64,000 nucleotides of DNA from Clostridia bacterium. GTDB lineage: Bacteria > Bacillota > Clostridia > Christensenellales > Borkfalkiaceae. Positions 36,661 through 45,019 of this stretch are shown piece after piece; the first letter of the stretch is position 1; each line of letters begins with the position of its first letter. The notes under the pieces were generated by a model. It saw nothing but the letters and a program-made list of their open reading frames with translations, made no database searches and was not told the DNA's origin. A program made the position numbers and the translations under genes. The stretch lies in the NCBI GenBank assembly GCA_017886575.1, contig JAGHJP010000003.1, positions 16,271-80,270 on the forward strand. Reading direction: 5' to 3'.

Positions 36661-37266
36661 ATGGATACGGAAAAGAACAGGACAATCTATATCGTCGTCA
36701 GCCAGACGGGCAGCATCGTGTCCAAGATACTGAAACTGCTGACGGGCGCGAAGTACAACCACGTTTCGGTGTCCCTCGACGAGTCGCTGGAACCCATGTA
36801 CTCCTTCGCGCGGAAGTATACATACAATCCCTTCTGGGGTGCGTTCGTCAAGGAATACCCCGGCAAAGGGGCGCTGGCGCGCTTCAAGGACACCGAAGTC
36901 GACGTGCTGGAACTGCCCTGCACCGAAGAGCAATACGGCATGGTGCGGGAACGGCTGGAAAAAATGTACCGCGAACGGGACAAATACCGCTACAATTACC
37001 GCGGCCTGTTTTCGGCGTATTTTTCCAAGAAATACCACAAAAAGCACCACTATTATTGTTCGGAATTCGTCGCGACCCTCTTGCAGCGCTGCGACATCGT
37101 GCCCGAGGGCACGTTCGGCGACATCGTCAAACCCATCGATTTCCTCTCCCTGGAGGGGACGAGGAGCATCTACTGCGGCAAACTCCGCAAATACCGCGCC
37201 CGCCCGAAGGGGGACAAGGCGGCGCAAAAGCCGTGTGCCGAAGGCGATATCGGGGTGTTGGTTTGA
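36661..37266 (+). CDS. Permuted NlpC/P60 (YiiX-like) papain-fold protein
   Basis: A 201-aa protein. The order is circularly permuted: catalytic His in AKYNHVSVSLDE comes first and catalytic Cys in HHYYCSEFVATLLQRC comes late. No signal peptide is present. Such proteins act as amidases or lipid-linked hydrolases. It follows the CmpB-like gene by 23 bp and probably shares its operon. Confidence 0.7.
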   Translation: MDTEKNRTIYIVVSQTGSIVSKILKLLTGAKYNHVSVSLDESLEPMYSFARKYTYNPFWGAFVKEYPGKGALARFKDTEVDVLELPCTEEQYGMVRERLEKMYRERDKYRYNYRGLFSAYFSKKYHKKHHYYCSEFVATLLQRCDIVPEGTFGDIVKPIDFLSLEGTRSIYCGKLRKYRARPKGDKAAQKPCAEGDIGVLV

Positions 37267-37315
37267 TGAAAATTGTTTTTGCCCGCAATTTATTGTAAAA
37301 TCGGGGCAAAAACTC

Positions 37316-37379
37316 TTGACGGAAAAGCAAAATACGGTTAAAATAGATAGTACATTGCACACCTCGGCAATGTACTATC
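37316..37379 (+). promoter_or_regulatory. Promoter overlapped by a perfect 13-bp inverted repeat
   Basis: TTGACG (37316-37321), 17 nt, TAAAAT (37339-37344). Starting 2 nt later, GATAGTACATTGC (37346-37358) and GCAATGTACTATC (37367-37379) form a perfect inverted repeat with an 8-nt spacer over the transcription start. It is a strong candidate operator, or a 5'-end RNA hairpin. Confidence 0.7.
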
Positions 37380-37412
37380 TCTATATTCATGCAATCGCAT
37401 GCGGAGGGTATA

Positions 37413-38390
37413 ATGGCAAACGTTTTGCGTAAGACGATCGCCCGCGCGGCTTGTTTTCTCCTTGCCGCTCTGCTGCTCGTCGGCACTGTTTTTATGTTCA
37501 CATCCTGTCAGTCCTCGAACCCGAAGGTGACCATCACCGTCTCCTTCAACAACAGGACGTATAACCTGGAGTACAGGCTGTACAGAAAATTCTTCCCCGC
37601 CACCGTGCAGCACTTCATCGAGCTGGCGGACGCGGGCTACTATAACGGCCTCTGCTTCCACGACTACGACGAGGCGGTGGGCATGTTCACGGGCGGCTAT
37701 GTCTACGACGAAGCTTCTTCGGGCAACACCAACACCCGCGGCCTGGTCGGACGGGAATACTTCTCCTGGATCGAGGAGAACGACGTCGAACTCACGCAGA
37801 CCGTCTTTGCGCACGTGGACGACGGGAACGTGCCCGATCAGAGCACGGGGCTCAATACCGTCGCGGGCGAGTTCGGGCAGAACAACTATTCCATCGAAAA
37901 CAACGAGAAGAACTACGGTGCGAAGAAGGAAGGCTCCCTGGTCATGTACTACAACGGCGATGCCAAGGAGGGAATACGCAACACCAACGTCACCGTGCGC
38001 CGCAACACCCGCCGCGCCGAGGACGACGCGACCGGTATCACCGGCGACGCCCGCTGGTACGAAACGAGGAGTTACATCTATAACTCCGCCACTTCCCTCT
38101 TTTACATCAGCTTTGAGTCCGAATCCTCTGTGAGCAGCGAATACTGTGTGTTCGGCGAACTCTACAACGACGATGCGGAGGAAACGTACGATTCGCTCAT
38201 GGCTGCCATCGATTCGTACATCTCTTCCATCGACGCGGACACGGAGGACGAAGAGGACCCCTTCACCGAGGAAGCCACGATGAACATTGAAACGGGCGAT
38301 TGGTACTATGCCGATTATAATTTGAGGGCGACCTACGACGTGCCCGTCAGACCCATCGTCATCGAGCAGGTCAGAGTGGACAGATATTGA
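37413..38390 (+). CDS. Cyclophilin-like lipoprotein (putative extracellular peptidyl-prolyl isomerase)
   Basis: A 325-aa lipoprotein with lipobox FTSC. The segment VTITVSFNNRTYNLEYRLY, then FFPATVQHFIELADAGYYNG, matches the start of cyclophilins, and VFGELYNDDAEETYDSLMAA the usual VFG end segment. A long acidic Asn-rich insert separates them. The typical catalytic Arg context (FHRV) is FHDYD here, so isomerase activity is uncertain. GGAGG precedes the ATG. Confidence 0.7.
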   Translation: MANVLRKTIARAACFLLAALLLVGTVFMFTSCQSSNPKVTITVSFNNRTYNLEYRLYRKFFPATVQHFIELADAGYYNGLCFHDYDEAVGMFTGGYVYDEASSGNTNTRGLVGREYFSWIEENDVELTQTVFAHVDDGNVPDQSTGLNTVAGEFGQNNYSIENNEKNYGAKKEGSLVMYYNGDAKEGIRNTNVTVRRNTRRAEDDATGITGDARWYETRSYIYNSATSLFYISFESESSVSSEYCVFGELYNDDAEETYDSLMAAIDSYISSIDADTEDEEDPFTEEATMNIETGDWYYADYNLRATYDVPVRPIVIEQVRVDRY

Positions 38391-38408
38391 TTTTACACCG
38401 CATGGACG

Positions 38409-38449
38409 GACGCGGAGCGGCATGAAAATGCGCTCCGCGCCTTTTTTTT
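38409..38449 (+). terminator. Intrinsic terminator of the cyclophilin-like gene
   Basis: CGCGGAGCG/CGCTCCGCG stem with an inner CAT/ATG pair, then eight T. Confidence 0.85.
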
Positions 38450-38480
38450 GCGCTTTCGCGAATATTTGGCTCTTTCCCCC

Positions 38481-38509
38481 TTGTTTTTGCGCGGAAGGCG
38501 TGGTATAAT
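38481..38509 (+). promoter_or_regulatory. Promoter of the membrane protein at 38596
   Basis: TTGTTT, 17 nt, TATAAT. Confidence 0.6.
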
Positions 38510-38595
38510 GAAAAAAGCGGCGGAAAAAACGGAAGCGCCGCGCAAAACCACGCCGCGAAGGGCGGTTTTTCGCCGACCCGCGGAAGGAGAGAAAT

Positions 38596-39441
38596 ATGTA
38601 CAATCTGTTTTCCGTTTGCCGGACACGCACGGGCGAGACGAGACCGGATGCCGACGCGTTCGTCGTCGCGCGGCAGGACGCGGCGGGCATGGCGCGCGTG
38701 CGGGAGTTGAAGGAGCAGGCCGCGTCGCTGCAAAAAAAGATCACGCCCGTTTGGCTGACGGTCCTCATCTTGATTTCCATGGTTGCGGGCATGGTATTGG
38801 TGGCCGGCTATTTCGAAGTCGCGTCCGAAACGGGGTTTGCCGCAGCGTGGCGGGACGTCTGGTGGCTGATTGCCGCGGGCGTGCCCCTGCTGGCGCTCGC
38901 CGCCCTGCTCGTGTTTTTTCTCGCCCGCAGGGCCAAAAAGATGATGGCGTCCTCCGCGGTGCAGGGGTATCTGGAGCGTGCCGAACGGGACATCGCCGCG
39001 TTGCATGCGGCCCTCGGCGTGCCTGCGGACGCCCCCGTGCTGGACGTCATCGCATATGTCTACCGCGAGGGGCGCAAAAAAAAGCCGATCTCCTCCGGCG
39101 GGGCGTTCCGGGCGTATATGCTTTTGGAATACAATGTGTTCGTGCGGGACGACATGCTCTGTTTCGCCGACGCGGAAGCGGTTTTCGGCGTGCCCCTCTC
39201 CATGCTCGTCGCCGCCTATCCCCGCCGCAAGCGGGTCACGGTCGGCAATTGGAACAAGTCCGAGCCTGCCGCGTCCAAACAGTACAAAAAATTTGTGACC
39301 TCTTCTTCGAACGGCACGGTCATCCGCAGCTATCTCGCCCTGCACGTCGCGGGCAGCCGCGGCGAATACGAGATCTGGATCCCCGCATACGATGCGGAAA
39401 CCTTGCAGCGCGTCGCCGGTCTGCGGCTCGTCCTCTCTTGA
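38596..39441 (+). CDS. Unidentified membrane protein with two transmembrane segments
   Basis: A 281-aa protein with GGAGAG before the ATG. Two hydrophobic segments (about 52-75 and 92-115) follow a short N-terminal cytoplasmic part. The C-terminal 165 residues are soluble and contain no motif I recognise. It has its own promoter and terminator. Confidence 0.6.
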   Translation: MYNLFSVCRTRTGETRPDADAFVVARQDAAGMARVRELKEQAASLQKKITPVWLTVLILISMVAGMVLVAGYFEVASETGFAAAWRDVWWLIAAGVPLLALAALLVFFLARRAKKMMASSAVQGYLERAERDIAALHAALGVPADAPVLDVIAYVYREGRKKKPISSGGAFRAYMLLEYNVFVRDDMLCFADAEAVFGVPLSMLVAAYPRRKRVTVGNWNKSEPAASKQYKKFVTSSSNGTVIRSYLALHVAGSRGEYEIWIPAYDAETLQRVAGLRLVLS

Positions 39442-39495
39442 CCGCAACCGGCAAGCGCGGGGGGCGGGAAAATCACATAAGGAAAAGCAAAGAAA

Positions 39496-39532
39496 GGAGC
39501 GCACGCCGTCGGGCGTGCGCTCCGGATTTTTT
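39496..39532 (+). terminator. Intrinsic terminator
   Basis: GGAGCGCACGCC and its complement around GTC, then a T-run; it follows the gene ending at 39441. Confidence 0.8.
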
Positions 39533-39603
39533 ATCAGCGAAGCGGTCTTGTTTGCCGCATTCCGTCTGTTCGGCGGGGGGCATGACCGCAGGCAAGCGGC
39601 CTT

Positions 39604-40524
39604 TCAAAACGTCCGCCGCACGTTTTCGATCTTGCCTTCCCGCATCGTCGCGGCATATCCCTTCAAAACGTACACGTTTTCGCGCTGCGGGCATACCGTG
39701 CCCGCGGCGAAGGGGGCGAAGGGCAGGGGAACGGCGGCGGAAAAGTCTCCGAAATAGTCCCGCAGGGCGGGCAGGCTGTTTCCGAGGTCGGCGGAAAGCA
39801 GGGCGCGCCCTTCTTCCTCTTCTTCGCCGCGCAGCGTTTCCAGCAGGCGGCAGAGGGCAAAGCGCCCGTCCGCGGGGAGAGGCGGAAAGGGGGAAAGGCG
39901 GCGCTTTCGCAGCACGGGCGCTTCCCCCGCGCAATCGAAGGTATATGCCGCCGTCCGCCCGCAAAGATCGCCCAGGGGGGCGGTAACGCGCAGTTCGTCT
40001 TTTTCCTCGTCCGCCGACCAGTCCTCCGCCCTGCCGCAGAAGAAGGGGGTGCCCGTCTTGTCCAGCGCGCACACCGCGCCTTCTCCCTCGATGAGGGCAA
40101 AATTTGCAAAGGGGCGGATGCGGCAGGCGGCAAACCGTTCGCTCAGGTCGCCCGTTTTTGTCCCGCTTTCCCCCTCGAAGAGGTAGTGCACGCCCGCCTG
40201 GGCATAGACGGTCAGCCCGCCGAAGGGCAGGCTTGCGCCGGCGACGGGGCGCAGGGCGGCGTCGGCGTATAAAAACCCGTCCGCATACAGGGCGACGCCG
40301 TCCGGAAGCAGGCAGACCTTTACGCCGCGCGGCGGCGTGCGGTGCAGGCCGCCGCGCAGGACAAAGCGGAGGGGCAGGCGTTCTCCGTCCGCCGGCAGGA
40401 ATTCGCAGAGGGGGTCCTCCCGCGGCGAGAGCTCCAGGGTGCGGGCAAATCCGTCCGTATAGCCCCGGAAGGCGCCGTCCACCGACAGCGCGCACGGGCG
40501 CGCGGATAAAAAATATACTCTCAT
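39604..40524 (-). CDS. Unknown protein behind a sigma-E-like promoter (candidate sporulation protein)
   Basis: A 306-aa soluble protein starting MRVYFLSARPCALSVDG. It is rich in short beta-strands and aromatic/Gly turns and has no signal peptide or known motif. The ATG at 40524 lies 6 nt after a sigma-E-like -10 box, with no Shine-Dalgarno site. That is the same layout as spmA in this window, so it may be a mother-cell sporulation gene with a leaderless mRNA. The function is inferred from the promoter only. Confidence 0.6.
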   Translation of the reverse strand: MRVYFLSARPCALSVDGAFRGYTDGFARTLELSPREDPLCEFLPADGERLPLRFVLRGGLHRTPPRGVKVCLLPDGVALYADGFLYADAALRPVAGASLPFGGLTVYAQAGVHYLFEGESGTKTGDLSERFAACRIRPFANFALIEGEGAVCALDKTGTPFFCGRAEDWSADEEKDELRVTAPLGDLCGRTAAYTFDCAGEAPVLRKRRLSPFPPLPADGRFALCRLLETLRGEEEEEGRALLSADLGNSLPALRDYFGDFSAAVPLPFAPFAAGTVCPQRENVYVLKGYAATMREGKIENVRRTF

Positions 40525-40530
40525 ATTGCA

Positions 40531-40559
40531 AATGTATGAATAAATTGCCGCGGATATGT
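40531..40559 (-). promoter_or_regulatory. Sigma-E-like promoter of the unknown gene
   Basis: Minus strand: ACATATC (40553-40559), 14 nt, CATACATT (40531-40538). The -35 is identical to that of spmA. An overlapping TTGACA is also present, so sigma-A use is possible. Confidence 0.55.
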
Positions 40560-40601
40560 CAATAAAACGGGAACAAAGGCAAAACAAGGATGGTCGCTAT
40601 T

Positions 40602-41210
40602 ATGTCGAATACCGAAAAAATCAACGGTTACACCAAGGAAGAAGCCAAAGCGCTGGTCGACTACATCTCGGCGGGCAAAAAAGAGGGCAAGGCGCTCTCC
40701 TATCTCTTCGCTTCCTTCGGCAAGGAGCACGGCCGCGCCAAGGGCAGCGTGCGCAATTATTACTACACCCTTTTGAAACAGCGGGGAGACGAGCGCGTGG
40801 TGCGCCTTCTGGACGGCACGGATCTCTCCGTGGAAAAGATCCGCGCCTTTTCCGAGGAGGAGACGGACGCCGCGCTCAAAAGCATTCTGGCGGAAAAGGC
40901 GAAGGGCATGTCCGTGCGCAGGGCCATTCGCAACGTCGCCGCGGGGGACGAAAAACTGACCCTCAGACTGCAGAACAAGTACCGCAACCTGCTCAAAAAA
41001 CAGCCCGAGCGCGTGAAGAAGATCGCCGAATCCCTGGGGCTGGAACCTGCCGCCCCCGTCGCCCGCCGCGGCAAGAGCGCGCTGCAAAGGCGGCTGGAGA
41101 CGGAAATAGACGCCCTCGTCGAGCGGCTGACGGGCGATCTCATGGCGGAAAACGCGCGCCTCAGAGAGCGCGTCGCCGCCCTGGAAAAAAGGGAGGACAA
41201 AGGGGAATAA
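40602..41210 (+). CDS. Myb/SANT-like DNA-binding protein with coiled-coil tail
   Basis: A 202-aa protein. The N-terminus (YTKEEAKALVDYISAGKKEG, then LFASFGKEHGRAKGSVRNYYY) resembles the SANT/Myb-like helix-turn-helix of RsfA-type prespore regulators. The C-terminus (LETEIDALVERLTGDLMAEN and RLRERVAALEK) is a leucine zipper. It is probably a transcription regulator or structural DNA-binding protein. An ATG 12 bp upstream (40590) is also possible. Confidence 0.6.
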   Translation: MSNTEKINGYTKEEAKALVDYISAGKKEGKALSYLFASFGKEHGRAKGSVRNYYYTLLKQRGDERVVRLLDGTDLSVEKIRAFSEEETDAALKSILAEKAKGMSVRRAIRNVAAGDEKLTLRLQNKYRNLLKKQPERVKKIAESLGLEPAAPVARRGKSALQRRLETEIDALVERLTGDLMAENARLRERVAALEKREDKGE

Positions 41211-41275
41211 GGCGGCGTGAAAGTACGCATACTGTCCATGCGGCGGCAACGTACCGCCGCACGGAGGCTACGCAA

Positions 41276-41464
41276 ATGGAAAAAATGTTTTGTTTGGGCC
41301 TGGCGCTCGGTCTGGCGGGCGGCGCCCTCATTGTAGCCAACAACTACAAGGCGCGTTCCCTCGTCAAAAAGGGGCAGCAGGAAGTCATGGACAAAGTGGA
41401 CAAGATGATGGACGAAAAACTCAAATCCATGGAAGGTTCCGCGTCCGGCGGGGAACAGAGCTGA
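41276..41464 (+). CDS. Small single-pass membrane protein
   Basis: A 62-aa protein beginning MEKMFCLGLALGLAGGALIV, one membrane helix, then a charged amphipathic helix (QQEVMDKVDKMMDEKLKSME). ACGGAGG lies upstream, 66 bp after the Myb-like gene, so it is probably in the same operon. No family recognised. Confidence 0.65.
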   Translation: MEKMFCLGLALGLAGGALIVANNYKARSLVKKGQQEVMDKVDKMMDEKLKSMEGSASGGEQS

Positions 41465-41485
41465 AAAACAAACGAAAAAGCGGGA

Positions 41486-41519
41486 GGGGCGGAGAAAGCA
41501 TGCTTTCTCCGCCCCTTTC
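41486..41519 (+). terminator. Perfect 30-bp palindromic terminator
   Basis: GGGGCGGAGAAAGCA and its exact complement with no spacer, then TTT. Confidence 0.7.
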
Positions 41520-41586
41520 GTTCGCCGCCCGCCCCGCCCGCGCAAAAGGGGCGGAAACATATTTTCGGGAAAATTCCTTCAAACGC

Positions 41587-41615
41587 TTGAAAAATGCGGC
41601 GGCGTATAGTATAAT
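41587..41615 (+). promoter_or_regulatory. Promoter giving a leaderless ruvX mRNA
   Basis: TTGAAA, 17 nt, TATAAT, then ACGGAT and the ruvX ATG at 41622. Confidence 0.75.
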
Positions 41616-41621
41616 ACGGAT

Positions 41622-42053
41622 ATGGAAAAACGCATCCTGGCGCTGGACATCGGCGACCGCCGCATCGGCGTCGCCGTGACAGACCCCTTCAACAGCTATG
41701 CCCTGCCCGCCGAAACGTACCGCCGCACGGGGGACCTTGCCGCCGACGTCGGGGCGATGGCGAAGGCGGCGAAGGACCGCGGCGCGGGGCTCATCGTCTG
41801 CGGCCTGCCCCTCAACGCCGACGGCACCGAGAGCGCGCAGACCGAAAAGACCCGCCGCTTCATCGAAAAGCTGCAAGAGGCGGCAGGCATGCCCGTGATC
41901 TGCGAGGACGAGCGGTTCACCAGCATTGCCGCGCACGACACCCTGCACGAAGGGGGGGTGAAGGCGGAGAAGCATAAAAAGAGCGTGGACGCCGTCGCGG
42001 CGGCGTATATTCTGGAAGGATATCTTGCCCGGAAAGAGCGGGCAAATAAATAA
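41622..42053 (+). CDS. ruvX: Putative pre-16S rRNA nuclease RuvX (YqgF)
   Basis: A 143-aa RNase H-fold protein: ILALDIGDRRIGVAVTDP, IVCGLPLNADGTES, EDERFTS and HKKSVDAVAAAYIL. It acts in 16S rRNA 5'-end maturation. The start is fixed by the family N-terminus, yet it lies 6 nt after the -10 box and has no Shine-Dalgarno site. A DUF1292 gene follows after 14 bp, as in Bacillus yrrK-yrzB. Confidence 0.93.
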   Translation: MEKRILALDIGDRRIGVAVTDPFNSYALPAETYRRTGDLAADVGAMAKAAKDRGAGLIVCGLPLNADGTESAQTEKTRRFIEKLQEAAGMPVICEDERFTSIAAHDTLHEGGVKAEKHKKSVDAVAAAYILEGYLARKERANK

Positions 42054-42067
42054 AGGAGAGAGAAACA

Positions 42068-42370
42068 ATGAGCGAAAAAGACGAACAGATCCCCGAAGAG
42101 GAATACGAGGACGGAGTGTTGGAGCTGGTGGACGAGGATGGCAAGACCGAAAAGTTCTACCATCTGGCGACCATCGAATACAAGGGTTCGCATTACGGCA
42201 TCTTCGAACTCGCCGAGCCGCAGACCGAAGAGGACGAGGGCGGGTTCGTGTTCAGCATCGAAGAGGACGGCGACGACTTCATCCTCAACGAAGTCGAGGA
42301 CGACGAGCTTGCCGACGCGGTGTTCGATCTCTATCTGCAGCAGGCGGAAGAGGCGGACGACGAGGAATAA
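42068..42370 (+). CDS. DUF1292 (YrzB-like) acidic protein
   Basis: A 100-aa very acidic protein with VLELVDEDGKTEKFYHLATI and GGFVFSIEEDGDDFILNEVED. The family is conserved beside ruvX in Bacillota; role unknown. GGAGAG precedes the ATG. Confidence 0.88.
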   Translation: MSEKDEQIPEEEYEDGVLELVDEDGKTEKFYHLATIEYKGSHYGIFELAEPQTEEDEGGFVFSIEEDGDDFILNEVEDDELADAVFDLYLQQAEEADDEE

Positions 42371-42423
42371 CTTTTCCCGCTTTCCGCGCCCCTTCGCGCA
42401 TAAAAACGGACAACAGGAAAAAA

Positions 42424-42449
42424 GACCGCCCGCAGAGGGCGGCCTTTTG
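42424..42449. terminator. Bidirectional terminator between DUF1292 and the XRE regulator
   Basis: GACCGCCC and GGGCGGCC arms with A-run on the left and T-run on the right. Confidence 0.7.
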
Positions 42450-42463
42450 CCGTTTGACCGTTT

Positions 42464-42691
42464 TCAATAATCTTTCAGCCCGAGAATGTAGTCCGCCGAC
42501 AGGTCCAGCGCCCTGCACAGCGCGGCAAAGGTGTCCAATTTGGGCAGTTTCTTGGTCGTCATGTACTGCGTGATCATCTCGGGTGAAACGCCCACCCGCC
42601 GCGCGATCTCCACCGTCGTCAGCCCGCTGTGTCTTATCTCTTCGCGCAGCCGTTCCTTGATCAATCGGCTGCTCTCTCCGTCACTCTTCAT
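42464..42691 (-). CDS. XRE family helix-turn-helix regulator
   Basis: A 75-aa protein, essentially one Cro/C1-type HTH: TTVEIARRVGVSPEMITQYM and KLDTFAALCRALDLSADYIL. AAAAGGAGG precedes the ATG. It is divergent from a promoter that holds two near-identical palindromes, probably its own operators. Confidence 0.88.
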   Translation of the reverse strand: MKSDGESSRLIKERLREEIRHSGLTTVEIARRVGVSPEMITQYMTTKKLPKLDTFAALCRALDLSADYILGLKDY

Positions 42692-42721
42692 GTCCCGCCG
42701 TCCCTCCTTTTCCTAAAAATA

Positions 42722-42773
42722 TAACCAATGGTTAGAAAAATGCTTGACAAATAACCGTTGGTTAGTATATAAT
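42722..42773 (+). promoter_or_regulatory. Divergent promoter with two XRE operators
   Basis: Plus strand: TTGACA (42744-42749), 18 nt, TATAAT (42768-42773). Palindrome TAACCAATGGTTA at 42722-42734 precedes the -35 and TAACCGTTGGTTA at 42752-42764 lies in the spacer, 30 bp apart centre to centre. Binding of the neighbouring XRE protein would block both directions. Confidence 0.7.
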
Positions 42774-43000
42774 AACCGAGGAAAGAAAATTCCGTTTCGA
42801 TGGGGGATTTTTTTGGGAACAGTGCTCGGGGGCATGAGCGCGGGCGCAAAATTTTGCAAAAAGAATATGGGTAGTGTAGGCGCGCTTCGCAGCATTTCGT
42901 TGCGGGGCGCGCATACGGGTGAAAAGAAAGGCAAGGTAATTTTACCGTAAATAAAATCGATACAGACGAAAAATATGTTGACCGGGGAGGATTTTCCGCG
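42774..43000. other. Leader between the XRE-controlled promoter and the lipoprotein
   Basis: A frame is open here but has no convincing start or ribosome site. One GGGGCATG motif is present. No supported gene. Confidence 0.4.
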
Positions 43001-43812
43001 ATGAAAAGAAAAAAATCTGGAGCGTTATGATCGGGGCGACCTTTGTCTTTTCCGTTCTGTTCGCGGCGCTGGCGACGGGCTGCAAGATCGTCATGGACGA
43101 TGCAAAGACTTCGGGCAGCGGATCGGGCGACGTGCCGGGGGACGATCTCGTCGGGGAAAAATTGTCCGAGGACGAATGGAACGATGCGTTTATCCTGCAG
43201 CTCGGCAATTTTTCCATGACGAACGAATACATGGAATCGGACGGTACCCGGACGGCGGGCGCAAAGTGCGATTTTCAGTTCGACGGAAAGAGTGCGCGGC
43301 TGACGATCGACGCGGACGAAAATACAGTGGAGAGCGATGCGGAAGGCTTTTTCGTGACTTACGTTGACGGGGAATGCCGGGGATATGTCTGCGAGGACGG
43401 CGTCTGGACGGAAGAGAGCTCGGACGGGTTCGATATGACGGATGAGGCGCTTTTCTATGCGACGGCAGTCGATATGGTGGAGATCGGTCTGTTCGGCGGG
43501 GACGTCGAAACGAAGGACGGGACGATCGTATTGAAATGCGACACGTTCGCAGGCTTTGTTTTTACGGACATGTATGCCGACGCCCTTTACGACGATGAGG
43601 CGGGGACGTATACCTTTGAAAGGAGCCGAACGGTTTCGGGGATGACGCAAACGGAACGGTATACATTGAGGTTCCTTGGCAAAAAGATCGCCCGGATCGA
43701 TTACACGATAGAAGCAAAGAATATCCCCACCTCCCAACGCGGGTACGGGGAGATGCACTTCCGCCTTTATGACGTTGGCGCGACCGAAGTAACGCCGCCG
43801 GAGCTCGGCTGA
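43001..43812 (+). pseudogene. Lipoprotein with a homopolymer frameshift in its signal peptide
   Basis: The strong ribosome site GGGGAGGA serves the ATG at 43001 (MKRKK), but that frame stops after 9 codons. The main frame begins only at 43027 (MIGATFVFSVLFAALATGC) without a ribosome site. Adding one A to the A7 run at 43009-43015 joins them into a standard lipoprotein signal, MKRKKIWSVMIGATFVFSVL. The mature part (about 240 aa) resembles the lipoprotein at 17942. It is a sequencing error, a phase-variable switch or transcriptional slippage; the gene may therefore be functional. Confidence 0.65.
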
Positions 43813-43846
43813 AAGATGCGTCAAAAAATATAGGGCAGGGTAAGAA

Positions 43847-43883
43847 CGTCCTGCGGCGGGAACGCCGCAGGACGAATTTTTTT
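43847..43883 (+). terminator. Intrinsic terminator of the lipoprotein
   Basis: A 12-bp perfect stem CGTCCTGCGGCG and its complement with a GGAA loop, then AA and seven T. Confidence 0.88.
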
Positions 43884-44014
43884 CTGCCGCGGCCGATCGC
43901 ATCCGTGTCCCGTATTCTTTCTTTGTTTTGCCGCGCGTCGGGCAAAAAAAGGGGCAAAAAAGATAAAAATACGATAATAAAGATATAAAAATTTGCGATT
44001 CGGCGCAAAAACGG

Positions 44015-44043
44015 TTGTCAATCGCGGGGAAATATGGTAAAAT
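44015..44043 (+). promoter_or_regulatory. Promoter of rpsB-tsf
   Basis: TTGTCA, 17 nt, TAAAAT. The 120-nt leader holds a CCCCG/CGGGG hairpin, possibly for S2 feedback, but I do not recognise a known motif. Confidence 0.65.
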
Positions 44044-44166
44044 TATCGGTGCTTATAAAAATTCACACCCTGTATCCGCCGCACATTCCGTGCCCCGTAA
44101 ATCTTTTTCATGCGGGGAAACATGTGGCAGAACGGCGGGAGGGGAGGTCAAACGGAGGAATTTATT

Positions 44167-44970
44167 ATGGCAGTCATCTCTATCAAACAACTTCTCGAGG
44201 CGGGCGTCCACTTCGGTCACCAGACCCGCAAATGGAACCCCAAAATGAAGCCCTACATCTTCGCGGCGCGCAACGATATTCACATCATCGACCTGCAGCT
44301 CACCGTGCAGTACATCGAAAAGGCGTATAATTTCGTCGTCGATCAGGCAAAGCAGGGCAAGACCGTGCTCTTCGTCGGCACCAAAAAGCAGGCGCAGACC
44401 GCCATCAGGGAGGAGGCCGAACGCTGCGGCATGCCCTATGTCAACACCCGCTGGCTGGGCGGCTGCCTGACCAACTTCAAGACCATGCGTTCCAGAGTGG
44501 AGCGCCTCGAGCAGATCGAGCGCATGGAACAGAGCGGAGAATTCGATCTGCTGCCCAAGAAGGAAGTCATGAACCTCAAAAAGGAAAAGGATAAGCTGGA
44601 GTCCAACCTCGGCGGCATCCGCAATATGAAGACCCTTCCCGGCGTTCTCTTCGTCGTCGATCCCCACAACGAGGACATCGCGGTGGCGGAAGCGCGCAAA
44701 CTGCGCATCCCCATCGTCGCCATCACCGACACCAACTGCGATCCCGACCTCATCGACTACGTCATCCCCGGCAACGACGACGCCATCCGCGCCATCAAAC
44801 TCATCTCTTCGGTCATCGCCAACGCTGTCATCGAAGCCAACCAGGGCGAGGAAGCGCTGTTGAGCGCGCCCCCTGCCGAATCCGCAGAAGAGGTTCCCGC
44901 CGAGGCTGCCGAAGTTTCCGAAGCTGCCGAAGAGGTTCCCGCCGCGGATGAGGCGGAGAAGGCAGAGTGA
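44167..44970 (+). CDS. rpsB: Ribosomal protein uS2
   Basis: A 267-aa small-subunit protein: [32 protein letters not shown] and [20 protein letters not shown]. The last 40 residues are a low-complexity Ala/Glu tail. CGGAGG fixes the start at 44167. Confidence 0.96.
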   Translation: MAVISIKQLLEAGVHFGHQTRKWNPKMKPYIFAARNDIHIIDLQLTVQYIEKAYNFVVDQAKQGKTVLFVGTKKQAQTAIREEAERCGMPYVNTRWLGGCLTNFKTMRSRVERLEQIERMEQSGEFDLLPKKEVMNLKKEKDKLESNLGGIRNMKTLPGVLFVVDPHNEDIAVAEARKLRIPIVAITDTNCDPDLIDYVIPGNDDAIRAIKLISSVIANAVIEANQGEEALLSAPPAESAEEVPAEAAEVSEAAEEVPAADEAEKAE

Positions 44971-45019
44971 CCGTTCCGCGGGACTGTATTATTATTTAGT
45001 GTAAGGAGAAAGAAAGATC

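Noticed and set aside
42744..42950. A 68-codon frame starting inside the XRE-controlled promoter
   Set aside because: Its first codons overlap the -35 and -10 boxes and no internal start has a ribosome site.
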